A stretch of 64,000 nucleotides of DNA from TMP-86 sp046347195 (lineage in GTDB: Bacteria; Pseudomonadota; Gammaproteobacteria; Steroidobacterales; Steroidobacteraceae), in the NCBI GenBank assembly GCA_046347195.1, contig JAXMGQ010000009.1, forward strand, positions 58,740-122,739, given 5' to 3'. Of this stretch, positions 1-9,276 are shown piece after piece. Both the position numbers and the translations under genes were made by a program. Within the stretch, counting starts at the first letter, position 1; each line of letters opens with the position of its first letter. The notes under the pieces were generated by a model that was given only the letters and a program-made list of their open reading frames with translations, had not been told where the DNA came from and did not search any database.

Positions 1-1595
1 ATACGGCCGGTGCGCGGGTCGAGCGCACGAAGGAAGCCCCGGGACCGCGGCGGCACCGCAGAATCCTTCGCCAGTGCGGAGAGCTCGGGCAGCTTTCCGA
101 ACAGGCCTTCCAGCGCCTTCGGGTCATAGTCTTCGGGGAAGAAGAAGGCGAGCTGGAAGTTGCCTTCGATGCTCTGCATGCGCCGGTTCGCGAGATCGAC
201 GTACACCATCGCGGCGTCCAGCACCGGGATGTAGACGAGGCCGGTGTCGGGACTGTAGGACATGGGCTGCCAGCCATGCGCGCCCGGCGCGGGCGGAAAC
301 ACGAGCTTCGGGGACTCATGCCAATTGGCTGCCGCGGAGTAGATGGGACGATGTGAGCGCGGGTCCAGTCCCTTGTTCCAGTTCATGTAGGCGAAGGGCC
401 ACGCCGCCAGGAATTCGCCCGTCACGCGGTCCAGCACGTAGAAGTAGCCGTTCTTGTTGGCCTGGAACACGACCTTGCGAGGACGGCCGCCGAACTCGAT
501 GTCGGCAAGCGTCAGCTTCGCGGTGGCATCGTAGTCCCATCCGTCGCCGGGGGTTGCCTGGTAATGCCAGGCGTACTGCCCGCTGTCGGCGTGGATGGCG
601 ATGATGGCGGCGGTGTAGAGCTGATCGCTGCCGCCCTTGTCGCGCAGCTCGATCCGGTACGGTGCGGCATGGGCGGTGCCGATGTAGAGGAGGCGCGACC
701 CGGCATCGTAGGTGATGCCATCCCAGGCCGAGCCGCCGCCGCCGTAGGACCAGTCGTATTGTTTGGGCCAGGTGGACAGCGCCTTCTCCAGGTGTGGCTG
801 GTCCTGCGGGCCGAGCCTCGGGTCGCGCGGGGCGCTGTAGAAACGCCATTTCACCTCACCGCTGGCCGCATCCACGGCCGTGATGAATCCGCGGGCGCCG
901 GGGAAATCCGACCCGCCGTTGCCGATGATCACGAGGTCGCCCGCGAGCACCGGCGCACCACTGATGAAGTAATGAAAGGCCTTGGGCCCGCGATCGAGCA
1001 GGGTGTCCGCGCGCCAGACCCGCTTGCCGGTGCGCGCATCGATGGCGTGCAGGTAGCCGTCCAGCGAGCCCACGTAGACCTTGCCGTTCGCCACCACCAC
1101 GCCGCGATTCACCACGTCGCAGCAGGCATACCGTCCCCACCATTGACCGTCGATGCGGGGATCGTAGACCCAGAGTTCCTCGCCCGATGCGGCATCCAGG
1201 GCGTAGACGATGCCCCAGTTGCCGACGGCGTACATCACGCCGTCGACGACCACGGGCGTGGCCTCGAGCCCGCGCGTGGTGCCCAGCCGGTGCTCCCAGG
1301 CAAAACCGAGCCTCGCGACATTCCCCTCGTTGATCGCCTTCAGTGGAGAATGGTAGGTGCCCTGCGGGTCGCGGCCGGTGGCCAGCCATTGATCCGGCTC
1401 CTGCGCGGCATTCGCCAGCCGTGCCGCATCGATCTGGCCGTAGCTGCGGGCCGGCGATGAGGCGGCCGGCGGATTCTGCGCCGGTCTGCCGCAGGCGCCG
1501 AGCAGAACACAGACGGCCGTCACGGCGAACAGCGGCTTCCGGCGGGACCCGTGAGGCCGGCGAGATGAGAGTCTTCGGGTGAGCGACATGATCAT
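1..1595 (-). CDS. PQQ-dependent alcohol/sugar dehydrogenase (partial, C-terminus off the left edge)
   Basis: This is a quinoprotein dehydrogenase of the methanol/ethanol dehydrogenase type, which oxidises alcohols or sugars outside the cytoplasm and feeds electrons to quinone or cytochrome c. About 530 residues are visible. The N-terminus is basic, then hydrophobic, and ends in a lipobox-like LLGAC, so a lipoprotein is likely. Propeller repeats follow (VYALDAASGEELW, LHAIDARTGKRVW). The family's vicinal cysteine pair is present (YACCD, near residues 156-157), as is a WDYD motif followed by KNGYFYVLDR, typical of the PQQ site. The missing C-terminus prevents telling whether a haem c domain is fused. 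ATG at 1595 or 1589 fits; a GGAGG lies about 17 nt upstream. It sits 90 bp behind the DUF6259 pair and may be transcribed with it. The family call is firm; the substrate is unknown. Confidence 0.88.
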   Translation of the reverse strand, partial: MIMSLTRRLSSRRPHGSRRKPLFAVTAVCVLLGACGRPAQNPPAASSPARSYGQIDAARLANAAQEPDQWLATGRDPQGTYHSPLKAINEGNVARLGFAWEHRLGTTRGLEATPVVVDGVMYAVGNWGIVYALDAASGEELWVYDPRIDGQWWGRYACCDVVNRGVVVANGKVYVGSLDGYLHAIDARTGKRVWRADTLLDRGPKAFHYFISGAPVLAGDLVIIGNGGSDFPGARGFITAVDAASGEVKWRFYSAPRDPRLGPQDQPHLEKALSTWPKQYDWSYGGGGSAWDGITYDAGSRLLYIGTAHAAPYRIELRDKGGSDQLYTAAIIAIHADSGQYAWHYQATPGDGWDYDATAKLTLADIEFGGRPRKVVFQANKNGYFYVLDRVTGEFLAAWPFAYMNWNKGLDPRSHRPIYSAAANWHESPKLVFPPAPGAHGWQPMSYSPDTGLVYIPVLDAAMVYVDLANRRMQSIEGNFQLAFFFPEDYDPKALEGLFGKLPELSALAKDSAVPPRSRGFLRALDPRTGR

Positions 1596-1685
1596 TGAAG
1601 TGTCGCCGGATCGCCTCCGGCGGGCAAGGTCGCCCTGCACCGGGCGAGGCGTTGCCAGATCCTGGACCGACGCAGCGTTCCCGCC

Positions 1686-3842
1686 TCAGCGTGCGGCGGC
1701 GGGTGAGTCGAAGGCGAGGAGGATCACTTCGTAGGCGTCGAGTTCGAGATCCTGCGCGTTCGCCGGTCCGAGAATGTGGCGAGAGCCGTTCAACCGGTGC
1801 AGCTGCGCCGCGCGCGGCGTGAGGCGCCAGTGGATGCCGGCGCGGGCGGCACAGTCACACAGGTTGGCGACGACAGTGACATGGCGGGCGCCCGAGGCGT
1901 CCTCGAAGTTTCCCCAGGCGAGGGTCGAGGGGCCTTGGACCGCCAGCTCACCATCATGGTCACGAAATTCGGTGCCCCTCGCACCCAGGGCCGCGGCTTT
2001 CAGGCGCTGGAGTGCGGCCAGGTGTGCGGCGAACGCCGGGTAACGCCGGACGGTGCCGGATCCTCCATCGACGATGAGGTTGATGAGCATGCCTTGGGCG
2101 AAGGCGCGATTCGCGCCGGCGTATTCGAGGGCTTCGACATCATGGGAGAATTTCTGCCACGGCAGGCTGTAGCTGAGCACCTCGCCGTCATGCGATTGAT
2201 CCCAGAGATACGCGCCATCGACGAGCGGGTTGACGAGGTCATTGAATCCCTCGCTCAGCAGAAGGCTTCCGGGCAATGCCCTGCGGATGCCGGACAGCAG
2301 GCGGGAATAGCCGTCGGGAAACGCTCGCTGCGGGGCCGGCTCCCGATCGCTGAAGTAGGAGAGGAAGGCCTGCTGCCCGACGCCGCGCAGCAGCAGCGCA
2401 TCGAAGCCGTACTGATGAGCGAGCCGTGAGACATCCCGGATGAAGAAGGCGGAGGCCGGCGAGGAAGGGTCGATCTCCGCCCGGTACGATGCGCCGTCGA
2501 TGGCATCGGGATAGTCATCCGTCGCCATCAGGAAATCGACCGGAAGCTGGTGACCGTGGCGGCGGGTCCTCACCGCCCAGGTGTCGAGTTCCGGCGGCAT
2601 GCGGCCGTCCACGGGGTTCAGCAGGGTCGGGTGATAGGCGAAGATCAGGCGCCCGCCGCCTTTGCGCGCGGACTTCACGGCCGCCCCCAGGCCGGGAGCG
2701 CCGCCCAGCCGGTCGTCGGCGATCTCCCCGAATGGCGCCGGATTTCCTGGTCCTTCCCGTGCACGCCAGCCATCGATCACGATGCGCCGGAAGCCTGCCC
2801 CGCGGGCGGCCTCGAGCAGATCCGGCAGCTCAACATATTTCCAGCGGATCGTGTTCTGATCGTCCTTCAACCCATAGCTGGCGAATCCCGACTCGTGGTC
2901 CCAGCCATCGCTTGATCGTGGATGATGAACGGCCCGATACCATTCGCGATGCTCGGCGGCCACGCGGTGCCAGTCCGATGCGTGAGGGTGCAGCAGCATC
3001 GCGGCCGAGGTCCACTGCGCGCCCGGGGCGAGATGCGGGTAGTGGATCCACGCGATGAACGGAAAATCCTGGGGCGCGAGGTAGGCGGAGCCGGGCCCGA
3101 AGGGTCCGGGATTGAGGGCGAAGTAGGCATCCTGCACCTCGAGTCCGCTCCTGGCCTCGATCGCAAGGCTCACCGGTGCAAATGCGACACCGGCATCCGC
3201 CGTGGCGGGCATGTACTGCAGATTCAGCCAGGTGGCGGCCAGCAGCGCCGGATACCGCTGGGTCCGCTCGCCCGTCAGGGCACTCAAGGAATGCTGGAAG
3301 CGCCGCTGGCCCGCCGACGGCAGCCACACCTCGGCGTTGCGTCCTGCCTGGCGCGATGCCAGGCCCGCGACATAGGGGAACACCACACCGGTGATCGGAA
3401 CCCGCGATCCATTGTTCGTCGTCATCGAGGCCGCGATGTGCTCGCCCTCGAGGCGCAGCGTGATGTGGACGTCGATGGCCAGCATGTCCTGCGGAAAGTG
3501 CATCACTCCGGATCCGAAGCGCACCTGGTCCTCGACCGGCTTCAATCCCTTGAAGTCGATGTCGATGCGATCGGTTCCGGCCTGCACGCTGGCGCGCTGC
3601 TGGCGCGAGTCGATGCGGCGCGAGAGATTCGAGGCATCGGGGATCTGCAGTTCGAACAATCCCGCGCGGCTGCGATCCTCGATGAACTCGACGCCCGTGG
3701 TGCGGTGATACAGGCTGGTGATGGCGCCGGTGTCGTCGGCCACGGTGAGCCGCAGCAGTGGGTTCTCGATCGTGGCGGCCGTGGCGCTGCCGGCACTCAG
3801 TACCAGGAAAAGCCATGCGCGGCGCAACGGCCTGCGCATCAT
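1686..3842 (-). CDS. Secreted DUF6259-type predicted glycoside hydrolase
   Basis: This 718-residue protein has a signal peptide (two Arg after MMRRPL, then a hydrophobic stretch ending SATAA). An all-beta N-terminal half of about 300 residues (ENPLLRLTVADDTGAITSLYHRTTG) precedes a likely TIM barrel. That arrangement resembles DUF6259 proteins, which are presumed carbohydrate-active. Barrel landmarks are the linker HRVAAEHREWYR and acidic strand ends such as IVIDGW and LLLSEGFND. Catalytic residues cannot be assigned by eye. Its start overlaps the stop of the upstream paralogue (ATGA), so the two are translationally coupled. It probably acts in the periplasm or on the surface within the local glycan locus. 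The family assignment is from pattern memory; a distant GH36/GH97-like fold is an alternative. Confidence 0.68.
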   Translation of the reverse strand: MMRRPLRRAWLFLVLSAGSATAATIENPLLRLTVADDTGAITSLYHRTTGVEFIEDRSRAGLFELQIPDASNLSRRIDSRQQRASVQAGTDRIDIDFKGLKPVEDQVRFGSGVMHFPQDMLAIDVHITLRLEGEHIAASMTTNNGSRVPITGVVFPYVAGLASRQAGRNAEVWLPSAGQRRFQHSLSALTGERTQRYPALLAATWLNLQYMPATADAGVAFAPVSLAIEARSGLEVQDAYFALNPGPFGPGSAYLAPQDFPFIAWIHYPHLAPGAQWTSAAMLLHPHASDWHRVAAEHREWYRAVHHPRSSDGWDHESGFASYGLKDDQNTIRWKYVELPDLLEAARGAGFRRIVIDGWRAREGPGNPAPFGEIADDRLGGAPGLGAAVKSARKGGGRLIFAYHPTLLNPVDGRMPPELDTWAVRTRRHGHQLPVDFLMATDDYPDAIDGASYRAEIDPSSPASAFFIRDVSRLAHQYGFDALLLRGVGQQAFLSYFSDREPAPQRAFPDGYSRLLSGIRRALPGSLLLSEGFNDLVNPLVDGAYLWDQSHDGEVLSYSLPWQKFSHDVEALEYAGANRAFAQGMLINLIVDGGSGTVRRYPAFAAHLAALQRLKAAALGARGTEFRDHDGELAVQGPSTLAWGNFEDASGARHVTVVANLCDCAARAGIHWRLTPRAAQLHRLNGSRHILGPANAQDLELDAYEVILLAFDSPAAAR

Positions 3843-6046
3843 CGGGGTTCCACCCCGCCCAGCGCGGCCTCGTGGCCCGAGAGGATCACGCGCACGTCGA
3901 AGGCATCGAGCTGCAGCGTGTCCGCCGCGGCGCCGGACTGCCTTGCCGGTCCCGGGCCGGATGGTGCGCCGAAGATCCTCCAGTCGGCAGCGCGCGAATC
4001 CGCGATCGTGAGCCTTGCGGTGCGGGGCGTGTCGGTGAGGTTCGCGATCACCACGGCGAGTCTTCCATCGGGCTGCAGGTAGGAGCGGGCGAGCAGCGCG
4101 GACCCCTCGCCCTGGAGAAGCGTGAAGCCTTCCTCATCGTTGAAGTCTCCGTCGTGCAGGTACGGAGCCACCTCGCGCTTGAGCGCCAGGAGCTTGCGCA
4201 GGTGCGCGAGGAACGCCGGATGTTGCGAAGGGTCGAGGAACAGGTCGAGTGGCGCGTTCATGACAAAGGCCTGGTTCACGTAGCCGGGATCCGGCGTGCG
4301 TATCGCGGCGGGCCTCGTGATCCAGGGAAGGCTGTAGCGGAAGTAGCCATCCCGCGCGGGCACGACATGACCGCCCTCGAAGGTCCAGCCCGAGTCGATG
4401 TACTGGCCCTGCAGGTCCGAGGAGCCCTCGGTGATCATGATGCCGTCGGGGGTCGCCTGCTTGACGATGGCGCGTACCTGCTCGAGCAGCCCGATGACGC
4501 CCTTGCCGTAGCGCAGTTGCGGATCGCTCCAGGATCGCGTCGGGGAGTAGGCCGGGAAGTTCTTGCCGACCTGGTCCATCTCCAGCCCGGCGAAGCCGTA
4601 CTGGCGGATCAGGCGCGTAACGTTCTCCACGTTGAACGTCGCGGCGCCCGCGCCCATGTCGGTGTTGAAGATCGTGGACGCATCATCCGAGGTCGGCGGC
4701 CGGTCGGGATCGTACAGGCTCCAGCGGCCATCGATGCTCGCGCCGCCGTGGCGGTTCCACAGGATCCAGTCGCGACCCCGCTCCCGATGCTCCGCCTTGA
4801 TCTCGGAACTGGTCGTGCCGTTGTACCAGGCCAGCGGATAGGCGCCGGCATCCTTGGCCTTCTGCAGGTTGCGGCGCAGGGAGTCCTCGCCGCCCAGGAT
4901 CTGCTGGGGATGGTATTCGTACGACAGTCCGTTCATGCCGCCGTTGGCGATGCTGCCGAACCAGCCGTAGATCAACAGGTACGGCGTGCCGCTCGCGACG
5001 GCCTGCGCGGCGTAGACGGGGATCTGGTCGTAGCTGTTGATGCCCCGGCTCATCCAGCCCAGCGATTGCCGGAAGGCGGCCGGGACCACGGGCCGCCGCT
5101 GCCAACTCTGCATCCACTCGCGATGGCGCCGCGCGATGCCATGCCAGTCGCCACGATCGAAATGGATGCGCATCTCCGGCGAGCGCCAGTTCGCCCCCGG
5201 TGCGACCTGCGGGATGAATCTCCAGCCCAGGCCGTAGGTCCAGGCATTGCGCGCCGCGGATCGCGCATCGCGCTGCAGGGCCTGGGTCACGAACGCATAC
5301 TGGATCTGGAAGGAGCGGTCGCGGCTCTCGAGCGCCACGCCGAACCGGCCGGCGGTGTAGTGAATCCAGGCGGTGCTCAGGGAAAAGCCGGTGGGATACT
5401 GGAACACCTTCCACTGGATGCCCGGATCGTCGTAGGCCCACCCCCGGTAGTCATTCGGATCCAGCCGCTCGAAGGGATCGTGCCTGAAGCGGATGCGATT
5501 GCTGCTGAACACATCGCGCAGGCGCAGTGAACCCTCTGCCCGCTCGAACGTTTCGCTCCCGTCGCCCGCCGGCAGACGCAGCGAGGGAAATTCGATCTGA
5601 TCGATGGCGACGCCAGCCTGGTTCCACACCTCGAGCGACAACACGAGATCCTGGTCTTCGAGACGGTACTGCAGTCGAACACTGGCGTGGTCGGCAACTC
5701 CATCGCCGGTTGCCAGCGTGCCGGTCAGCGTGACGGCGGTGCCGGAGCGAAGCGATGGCGACAGTCCCCGTCGCCGGTCGGCCGTGAGCCATCGTCCCTC
5801 GACATTGCCGCGCGGCGCCCTCAGGCGCACCCCGTCGCTCGCCGCCAGCAGATCACTCGGGCCCTCGCGCCATCCGCCGCCGGTGATCGCCCCCGTGCGG
5901 GCCGACACCTCGACACGCAGGGCGTCGTTCTCGAGGGTGATGGTGTCGGCGGATGAGGCAGCCAGGGCGCCATTTCCCATGAGGAACGGCGTCATCAGGC
6001 CCAGGGCAAATACCCGGCACGGGAACGATGAGGGTTCAACCGACAT
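3839..6046 (-). CDS. Secreted DUF6259-type predicted glycoside hydrolase (paralogue)
   Basis: This protein of about 735 residues has the same layout as its downstream neighbour: signal peptide (ending GNGALAA), beta-rich N-terminal part, linker IARRHREWMQSW, then a barrel with acidic strand ends (LEMDQVGKNFP, IMITEGSSD). A short all-beta C-terminal domain follows. The two share architecture but are clearly diverged. I chose ATG 6046 (MSVEPSS). An in-frame ATG at 6055 lies inside the CTAACATGTTAC operator and is unlikely to be used for translation. There is no clear Shine-Dalgarno, and the operator ends only 2 bp before the chosen start. It is the first gene of a minus-strand operon, divergent from the hydrolase gene at 6156. 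Confidence 0.68.
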   Translation of the reverse strand: MSVEPSSFPCRVFALGLMTPFLMGNGALAASSADTITLENDALRVEVSARTGAITGGGWREGPSDLLAASDGVRLRAPRGNVEGRWLTADRRRGLSPSLRSGTAVTLTGTLATGDGVADHASVRLQYRLEDQDLVLSLEVWNQAGVAIDQIEFPSLRLPAGDGSETFERAEGSLRLRDVFSSNRIRFRHDPFERLDPNDYRGWAYDDPGIQWKVFQYPTGFSLSTAWIHYTAGRFGVALESRDRSFQIQYAFVTQALQRDARSAARNAWTYGLGWRFIPQVAPGANWRSPEMRIHFDRGDWHGIARRHREWMQSWQRRPVVPAAFRQSLGWMSRGINSYDQIPVYAAQAVASGTPYLLIYGWFGSIANGGMNGLSYEYHPQQILGGEDSLRRNLQKAKDAGAYPLAWYNGTTSSEIKAEHRERGRDWILWNRHGGASIDGRWSLYDPDRPPTSDDASTIFNTDMGAGAATFNVENVTRLIRQYGFAGLEMDQVGKNFPAYSPTRSWSDPQLRYGKGVIGLLEQVRAIVKQATPDGIMITEGSSDLQGQYIDSGWTFEGGHVVPARDGYFRYSLPWITRPAAIRTPDPGYVNQAFVMNAPLDLFLDPSQHPAFLAHLRKLLALKREVAPYLHDGDFNDEEGFTLLQGEGSALLARSYLQPDGRLAVVIANLTDTPRTARLTIADSRAADWRIFGAPSGPGPARQSGAAADTLQLDAFDVRVILSGHEAALGGVEPR

Positions 6047-6048
6047 AA

Positions 6049-6060
6049 CTAACATGTTAC
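6049..6060. promoter_or_regulatory. Palindromic operator CTAACATGTTAC (regulon box 1)
   Basis: The core TAACATGTTA is a perfect 10-bp palindrome with one flank mismatch to the locus consensus CTAACATGTTAG. It lies between the divergent genes starting at 6046 (minus) and 6156 (plus). The same word precedes the other operons of this locus. Confidence 0.75.
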
Positions 6061-6155
6061 ATTACAGTTTACACGATGCAGGTACCCGCGGCCACGGCGC
6101 CGGGTCCTGCGCCGCCGGTGCGCAAGCCGCCCTCGACGGACAGGAGAAGAGAGTG

Positions 6156-8132
6156 ATGCGATCCAGTGCCCTGCGCTCGATTCCCGTGCTGAGCCTCGTG
6201 CTCCTCGCACCGCTCGTGCACGCGGGGACGATCGTTGCGCTCCGGGACTCCTCATCGGCGATGCGCAATGCGGTGGAGCGCCTGTCGTCCTACACCGGAT
6301 TGACAGTGGCGTCGGCTTCCGCGGGCGAGGGGGTGCTGCGCATCGAGCTCAACGCCCGCAGGAACGCGAGGATCGAGCCGCAGGGATACACCATCCGCTC
6401 GGAGGGCAAGGACAGGGGCAAGGGCGGGGGCATCATCATCCGCGCAAACGATGCCGAAGGGGCGACCAACGGCGTGTTCACGCTGCTGCGCACGCTGATG
6501 ATCGAACATCGCAAGGATCCGTTCTCCCGGCGCTGGAGCGTGGAGGAAAAACCTTCGTTCACCTTTCGCTCGATGCAGATCTCACCGTATCGCTTCGGGG
6601 CCTCCTACGGCTTCGCGCGCTTGAGTCCCGATCGCTGGGACTTCGCCCAGTGGAAGGATTACCTGGACCTGATGCGCCTGACCAACATGACCAACCTGAC
6701 CATGGGGTCGACGCGCGTCTACGACCCTGAGTATCCGGACAGCCAGCGGGAGAAGTTCCGCTATGAGATCTGGAAGCAGGTGATGGATTACTGCCACCAG
6801 ATCGGGATGAAGTTCGACTGGTTCATGGAGCCGAACCTCGTGCCCGAGCAGATGTTCTGGGACCACCCCGACAAGCGCTACGTCAACAACAATGGCGCCT
6901 GGTACGGCAATGGCCTGGACTGGAACAAGGGCAAGGACCTGATCCTCGGCACGCAGAAATACACCATGGGCTACTTCAAGGACCTGGACAACCTGGTCCT
7001 GATGTTCACCGACGGCGGCTCCTTCTTCTTCGACAGCGTCGGGTACAGCGAGAACCCCACCGCGAACTTCGCCGACGTCACCAACAGTTACCTGAAGATG
7101 ATGAGATCCGTGGGCAACGAGGCGAAGTTCATCAACATGAACTGGGGCCTGCAGTTCTGGGCGGATCTCGCGATCCCGAAGGAGATCCGCCAGAAGTATC
7201 CGAAGTACTCAACCCTGCAGCTCGACACCATCCCGCTGTTGCCCAAGGATGCCGGCTGGGAGGATGCCTCGGTGCTGACCTGGTTGCAGAACTTCGGGCC
7301 GCACATCCGCTACGGCGGCAGCCCGCCGGTGAGCGAGAGCCTGCTGCAGGCCAAGGAGGCCGGCTTCAAGCCGGTCATCGACCTGTTCTGGTACATGAAC
7401 CCGGAGAGCGCGATCAACCTGTTCCCGCACCCGTACATCAAGCGCGCCATCCAGGAAGCGCACTATGCGCACGATGAGCTCGGCGTGGAGGGGGCCAAGG
7501 GTTACCGGTTGGCGCCGCCGATGCGCTTCATCGACGATTACGCGTTCTTCCGCGTGGCCTCGGATGCGACGCTCACGCAGGAGCAGATCGTGAACGAGGT
7601 GGCGGGTCTGCTCACCGAGCATTCCGAGAACCTGGCAACGGCGCGGGACGCCGTCGATGCCCTCGAGCGCTTCTGGACCACCCGCAAGCCCGAGGACATC
7701 GAATCGGCCGACCGACTGTTCCGCTCGCTGCTGCCCGTCGAACACGGCAGGAACCTGGAGTATGTCAGCAATGGCGTGACCTTCCTGAGCTTCATCGTGC
7801 GCATGGCGCAACCGGGCGTGGACGTGCACCAGCGCGCGAAGCTCAAGCAGCAGCTCTACGAGACCATCAAGGCGATGTACATCCTGCAGGGACTGGTTGC
7901 CGACATCGTGTGGATCCCCGAATCGCAGCGGTTCTTCAGCGCCCGGGTGGACATGATGGTACAGGACTACGGCTACTTCCAGTACGTGCCACCGCAGGAC
8001 CTTTTCGACCGCAGCATCTACCCGAAGCCTTCATCGAAGCCGCTGCGGCTGCATTGGCCGGTGGAACCGGCGAAGGACGGGCAGGGCGCCCAGCCGTTCG
8101 CGGACGCGATCGACTGGCCGTATGCGCGCTGA
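6156..8132 (+). CDS. Secreted glycoside-hydrolase-like protein with GH20/GH67-type N-terminal domain
   Basis: This 658-residue protein has a clear signal peptide (SIPVLSLVLLAPLVHAG). The first ~120 mature residues resemble the alpha/beta domain in front of GH20, GH84 and GH67 catalytic barrels: a QGYTIRSEG strand, then IIIRANDAEGATNGVFTLLR. The following part begins PSFTFRSMQISPYRFG and continues as a probable TIM barrel with TNMTNLTMGSTRVYDPEY and FDWFMEPN. I cannot name a characterised family or the catalytic pair, so a hexosaminidase or glucuronidase label would be a guess. A GGAG 9 nt upstream supports ATG 6156; a GTG immediately before it is an alternative. It opens a plus-strand operon with a Gfo/Idh/MocA oxidoreductase and a DUF2961 protein, under operator box 1. 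Confidence 0.62.
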   Translation: MRSSALRSIPVLSLVLLAPLVHAGTIVALRDSSSAMRNAVERLSSYTGLTVASASAGEGVLRIELNARRNARIEPQGYTIRSEGKDRGKGGGIIIRANDAEGATNGVFTLLRTLMIEHRKDPFSRRWSVEEKPSFTFRSMQISPYRFGASYGFARLSPDRWDFAQWKDYLDLMRLTNMTNLTMGSTRVYDPEYPDSQREKFRYEIWKQVMDYCHQIGMKFDWFMEPNLVPEQMFWDHPDKRYVNNNGAWYGNGLDWNKGKDLILGTQKYTMGYFKDLDNLVLMFTDGGSFFFDSVGYSENPTANFADVTNSYLKMMRSVGNEAKFINMNWGLQFWADLAIPKEIRQKYPKYSTLQLDTIPLLPKDAGWEDASVLTWLQNFGPHIRYGGSPPVSESLLQAKEAGFKPVIDLFWYMNPESAINLFPHPYIKRAIQEAHYAHDELGVEGAKGYRLAPPMRFIDDYAFFRVASDATLTQEQIVNEVAGLLTEHSENLATARDAVDALERFWTTRKPEDIESADRLFRSLLPVEHGRNLEYVSNGVTFLSFIVRMAQPGVDVHQRAKLKQQLYETIKAMYILQGLVADIVWIPESQRFFSARVDMMVQDYGYFQYVPPQDLFDRSIYPKPSSKPLRLHWPVEPAKDGQGAQPFADAIDWPYAR

Positions 8133-8146
8133 CGAGGGGTGACCTC

Positions 8147-9223
8147 ATGAAAGACGTCTTTGCCCCGGTTCGAGATGCCATCGGTATCACCGTGCAGCCG
8201 GAGCACCGGCTGCCCATCGCGATCGTGGGGGCTGGAGAGATCGTCGATCTCGCCCATCTTCCGGCGTATCGGGCCCATGGGCTCGACGTCGTCGGCATCA
8301 CCGACATGAATCCCGAGCGGGCGAAGGCGGTCGCCGCGCGTCATGGCATCCCGCGTGTCTATGCGTCGGTGCGGGAGATCGCGCAGGACCGTGGGGTGGC
8401 GGTGGTCGACATCGCGGTCTTTCCGTGGGCCCAGTGCGAGCTGGCCATCCCGCTGCTCGAGGCGGGCAAGCACCTGTTGTGCCAGAAGCCCCTCTCCTAT
8501 GACTACGCCGAAGCCGAGAAGCTCGTCGACCGCGCCGAGCAGAACGGGCGACTGATCGCGGTGAACCAGCAGCTGCGCTTCTCGGAGAGCGTCGCTGCGG
8601 CTCGCGCCATGGTGCAGCTCGGCTGGATCGGCGACCCCTTCGAGATGAGCTGGGATTTCCACGTCTACACGCCGTGGGAGAACTGGGCCTGGGTCGCCAG
8701 ACAGCCGCGTCTCGACCTGCAGCAGTTCAGCATCCATCCGCTCGATTCCGTGCGCTACCTCCTGGGAGACCCGGCATTCGTGTATGGAACGCAGGCGCGC
8801 GAACCGGAGCAGCCGGAAGCGGGCGAGACCCGCACGATCAGCGTGCTCGAGTATGCGGATCAGAAGCGCGCCTTCGTCCGCAGCTTCCACAAGAACCGCG
8901 CCTCGGATCCGCGCGCGGAGCTTCGCATCGACGGCACCCGCGGCAGCATCCGCGGCACCATCGGCCTCATGTACGACTATCCCAAGGGTCGCGCCGACAC
9001 GCTCGAGCTGTGCTCGCAGGCGCTGCCCACCGACGGCTGGCTGCACTATCCCGTGACCTCGCGATGGATTCCGGATGCCTTCATCGGGCCGATGGCCTCG
9101 CTCCTGCAGGCGATCGCGACGCAAGGCATGCCGGTGACGAACGGGCGCGACAACCTGGCAACGTTGCGGTTGATCCACGCGCTGTACCGCTCCGGCCAGG
9201 AGCATGTGGTGGTCAAGCTGTGA
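8147..9223 (+). CDS. Gfo/Idh/MocA-family NAD(P)-dependent oxidoreductase
   Basis: This 358-residue cytoplasmic oxidoreductase has a Rossmann GAGEIV nucleotide loop near residue 28 and the family's E/Q-K-P signature as CQKPLSYDYAEAEKL, where the lysine is the usual substrate/cofactor contact. The C-terminal alpha/beta substrate domain includes WDFHVYTPWENWAW and IHPLDSVRYLLGDP. Members oxidise or reduce sugars, inositols and glycoside hydroxyls, and some act in oxidation-assisted glycosidic cleavage. ATG 8147 follows the upstream stop by 14 bp, with GAGGGG as the ribosome-binding site, so it belongs to the same transcript as the hydrolase at 6156. No signal peptide is visible, so its substrate must be imported, perhaps by the ABC system encoded nearby. 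The substrate is unknown. Confidence 0.82.
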   Translation: MKDVFAPVRDAIGITVQPEHRLPIAIVGAGEIVDLAHLPAYRAHGLDVVGITDMNPERAKAVAARHGIPRVYASVREIAQDRGVAVVDIAVFPWAQCELAIPLLEAGKHLLCQKPLSYDYAEAEKLVDRAEQNGRLIAVNQQLRFSESVAAARAMVQLGWIGDPFEMSWDFHVYTPWENWAWVARQPRLDLQQFSIHPLDSVRYLLGDPAFVYGTQAREPEQPEAGETRTISVLEYADQKRAFVRSFHKNRASDPRAELRIDGTRGSIRGTIGLMYDYPKGRADTLELCSQALPTDGWLHYPVTSRWIPDAFIGPMASLLQAIATQGMPVTNGRDNLATLRLIHALYRSGQEHVVVKL

Positions 9224-9276
9224 GGGTGCCATGAAACTGCGGGGGATGCTGCTCTCGGCGCTGCTCACGCCGCTTC

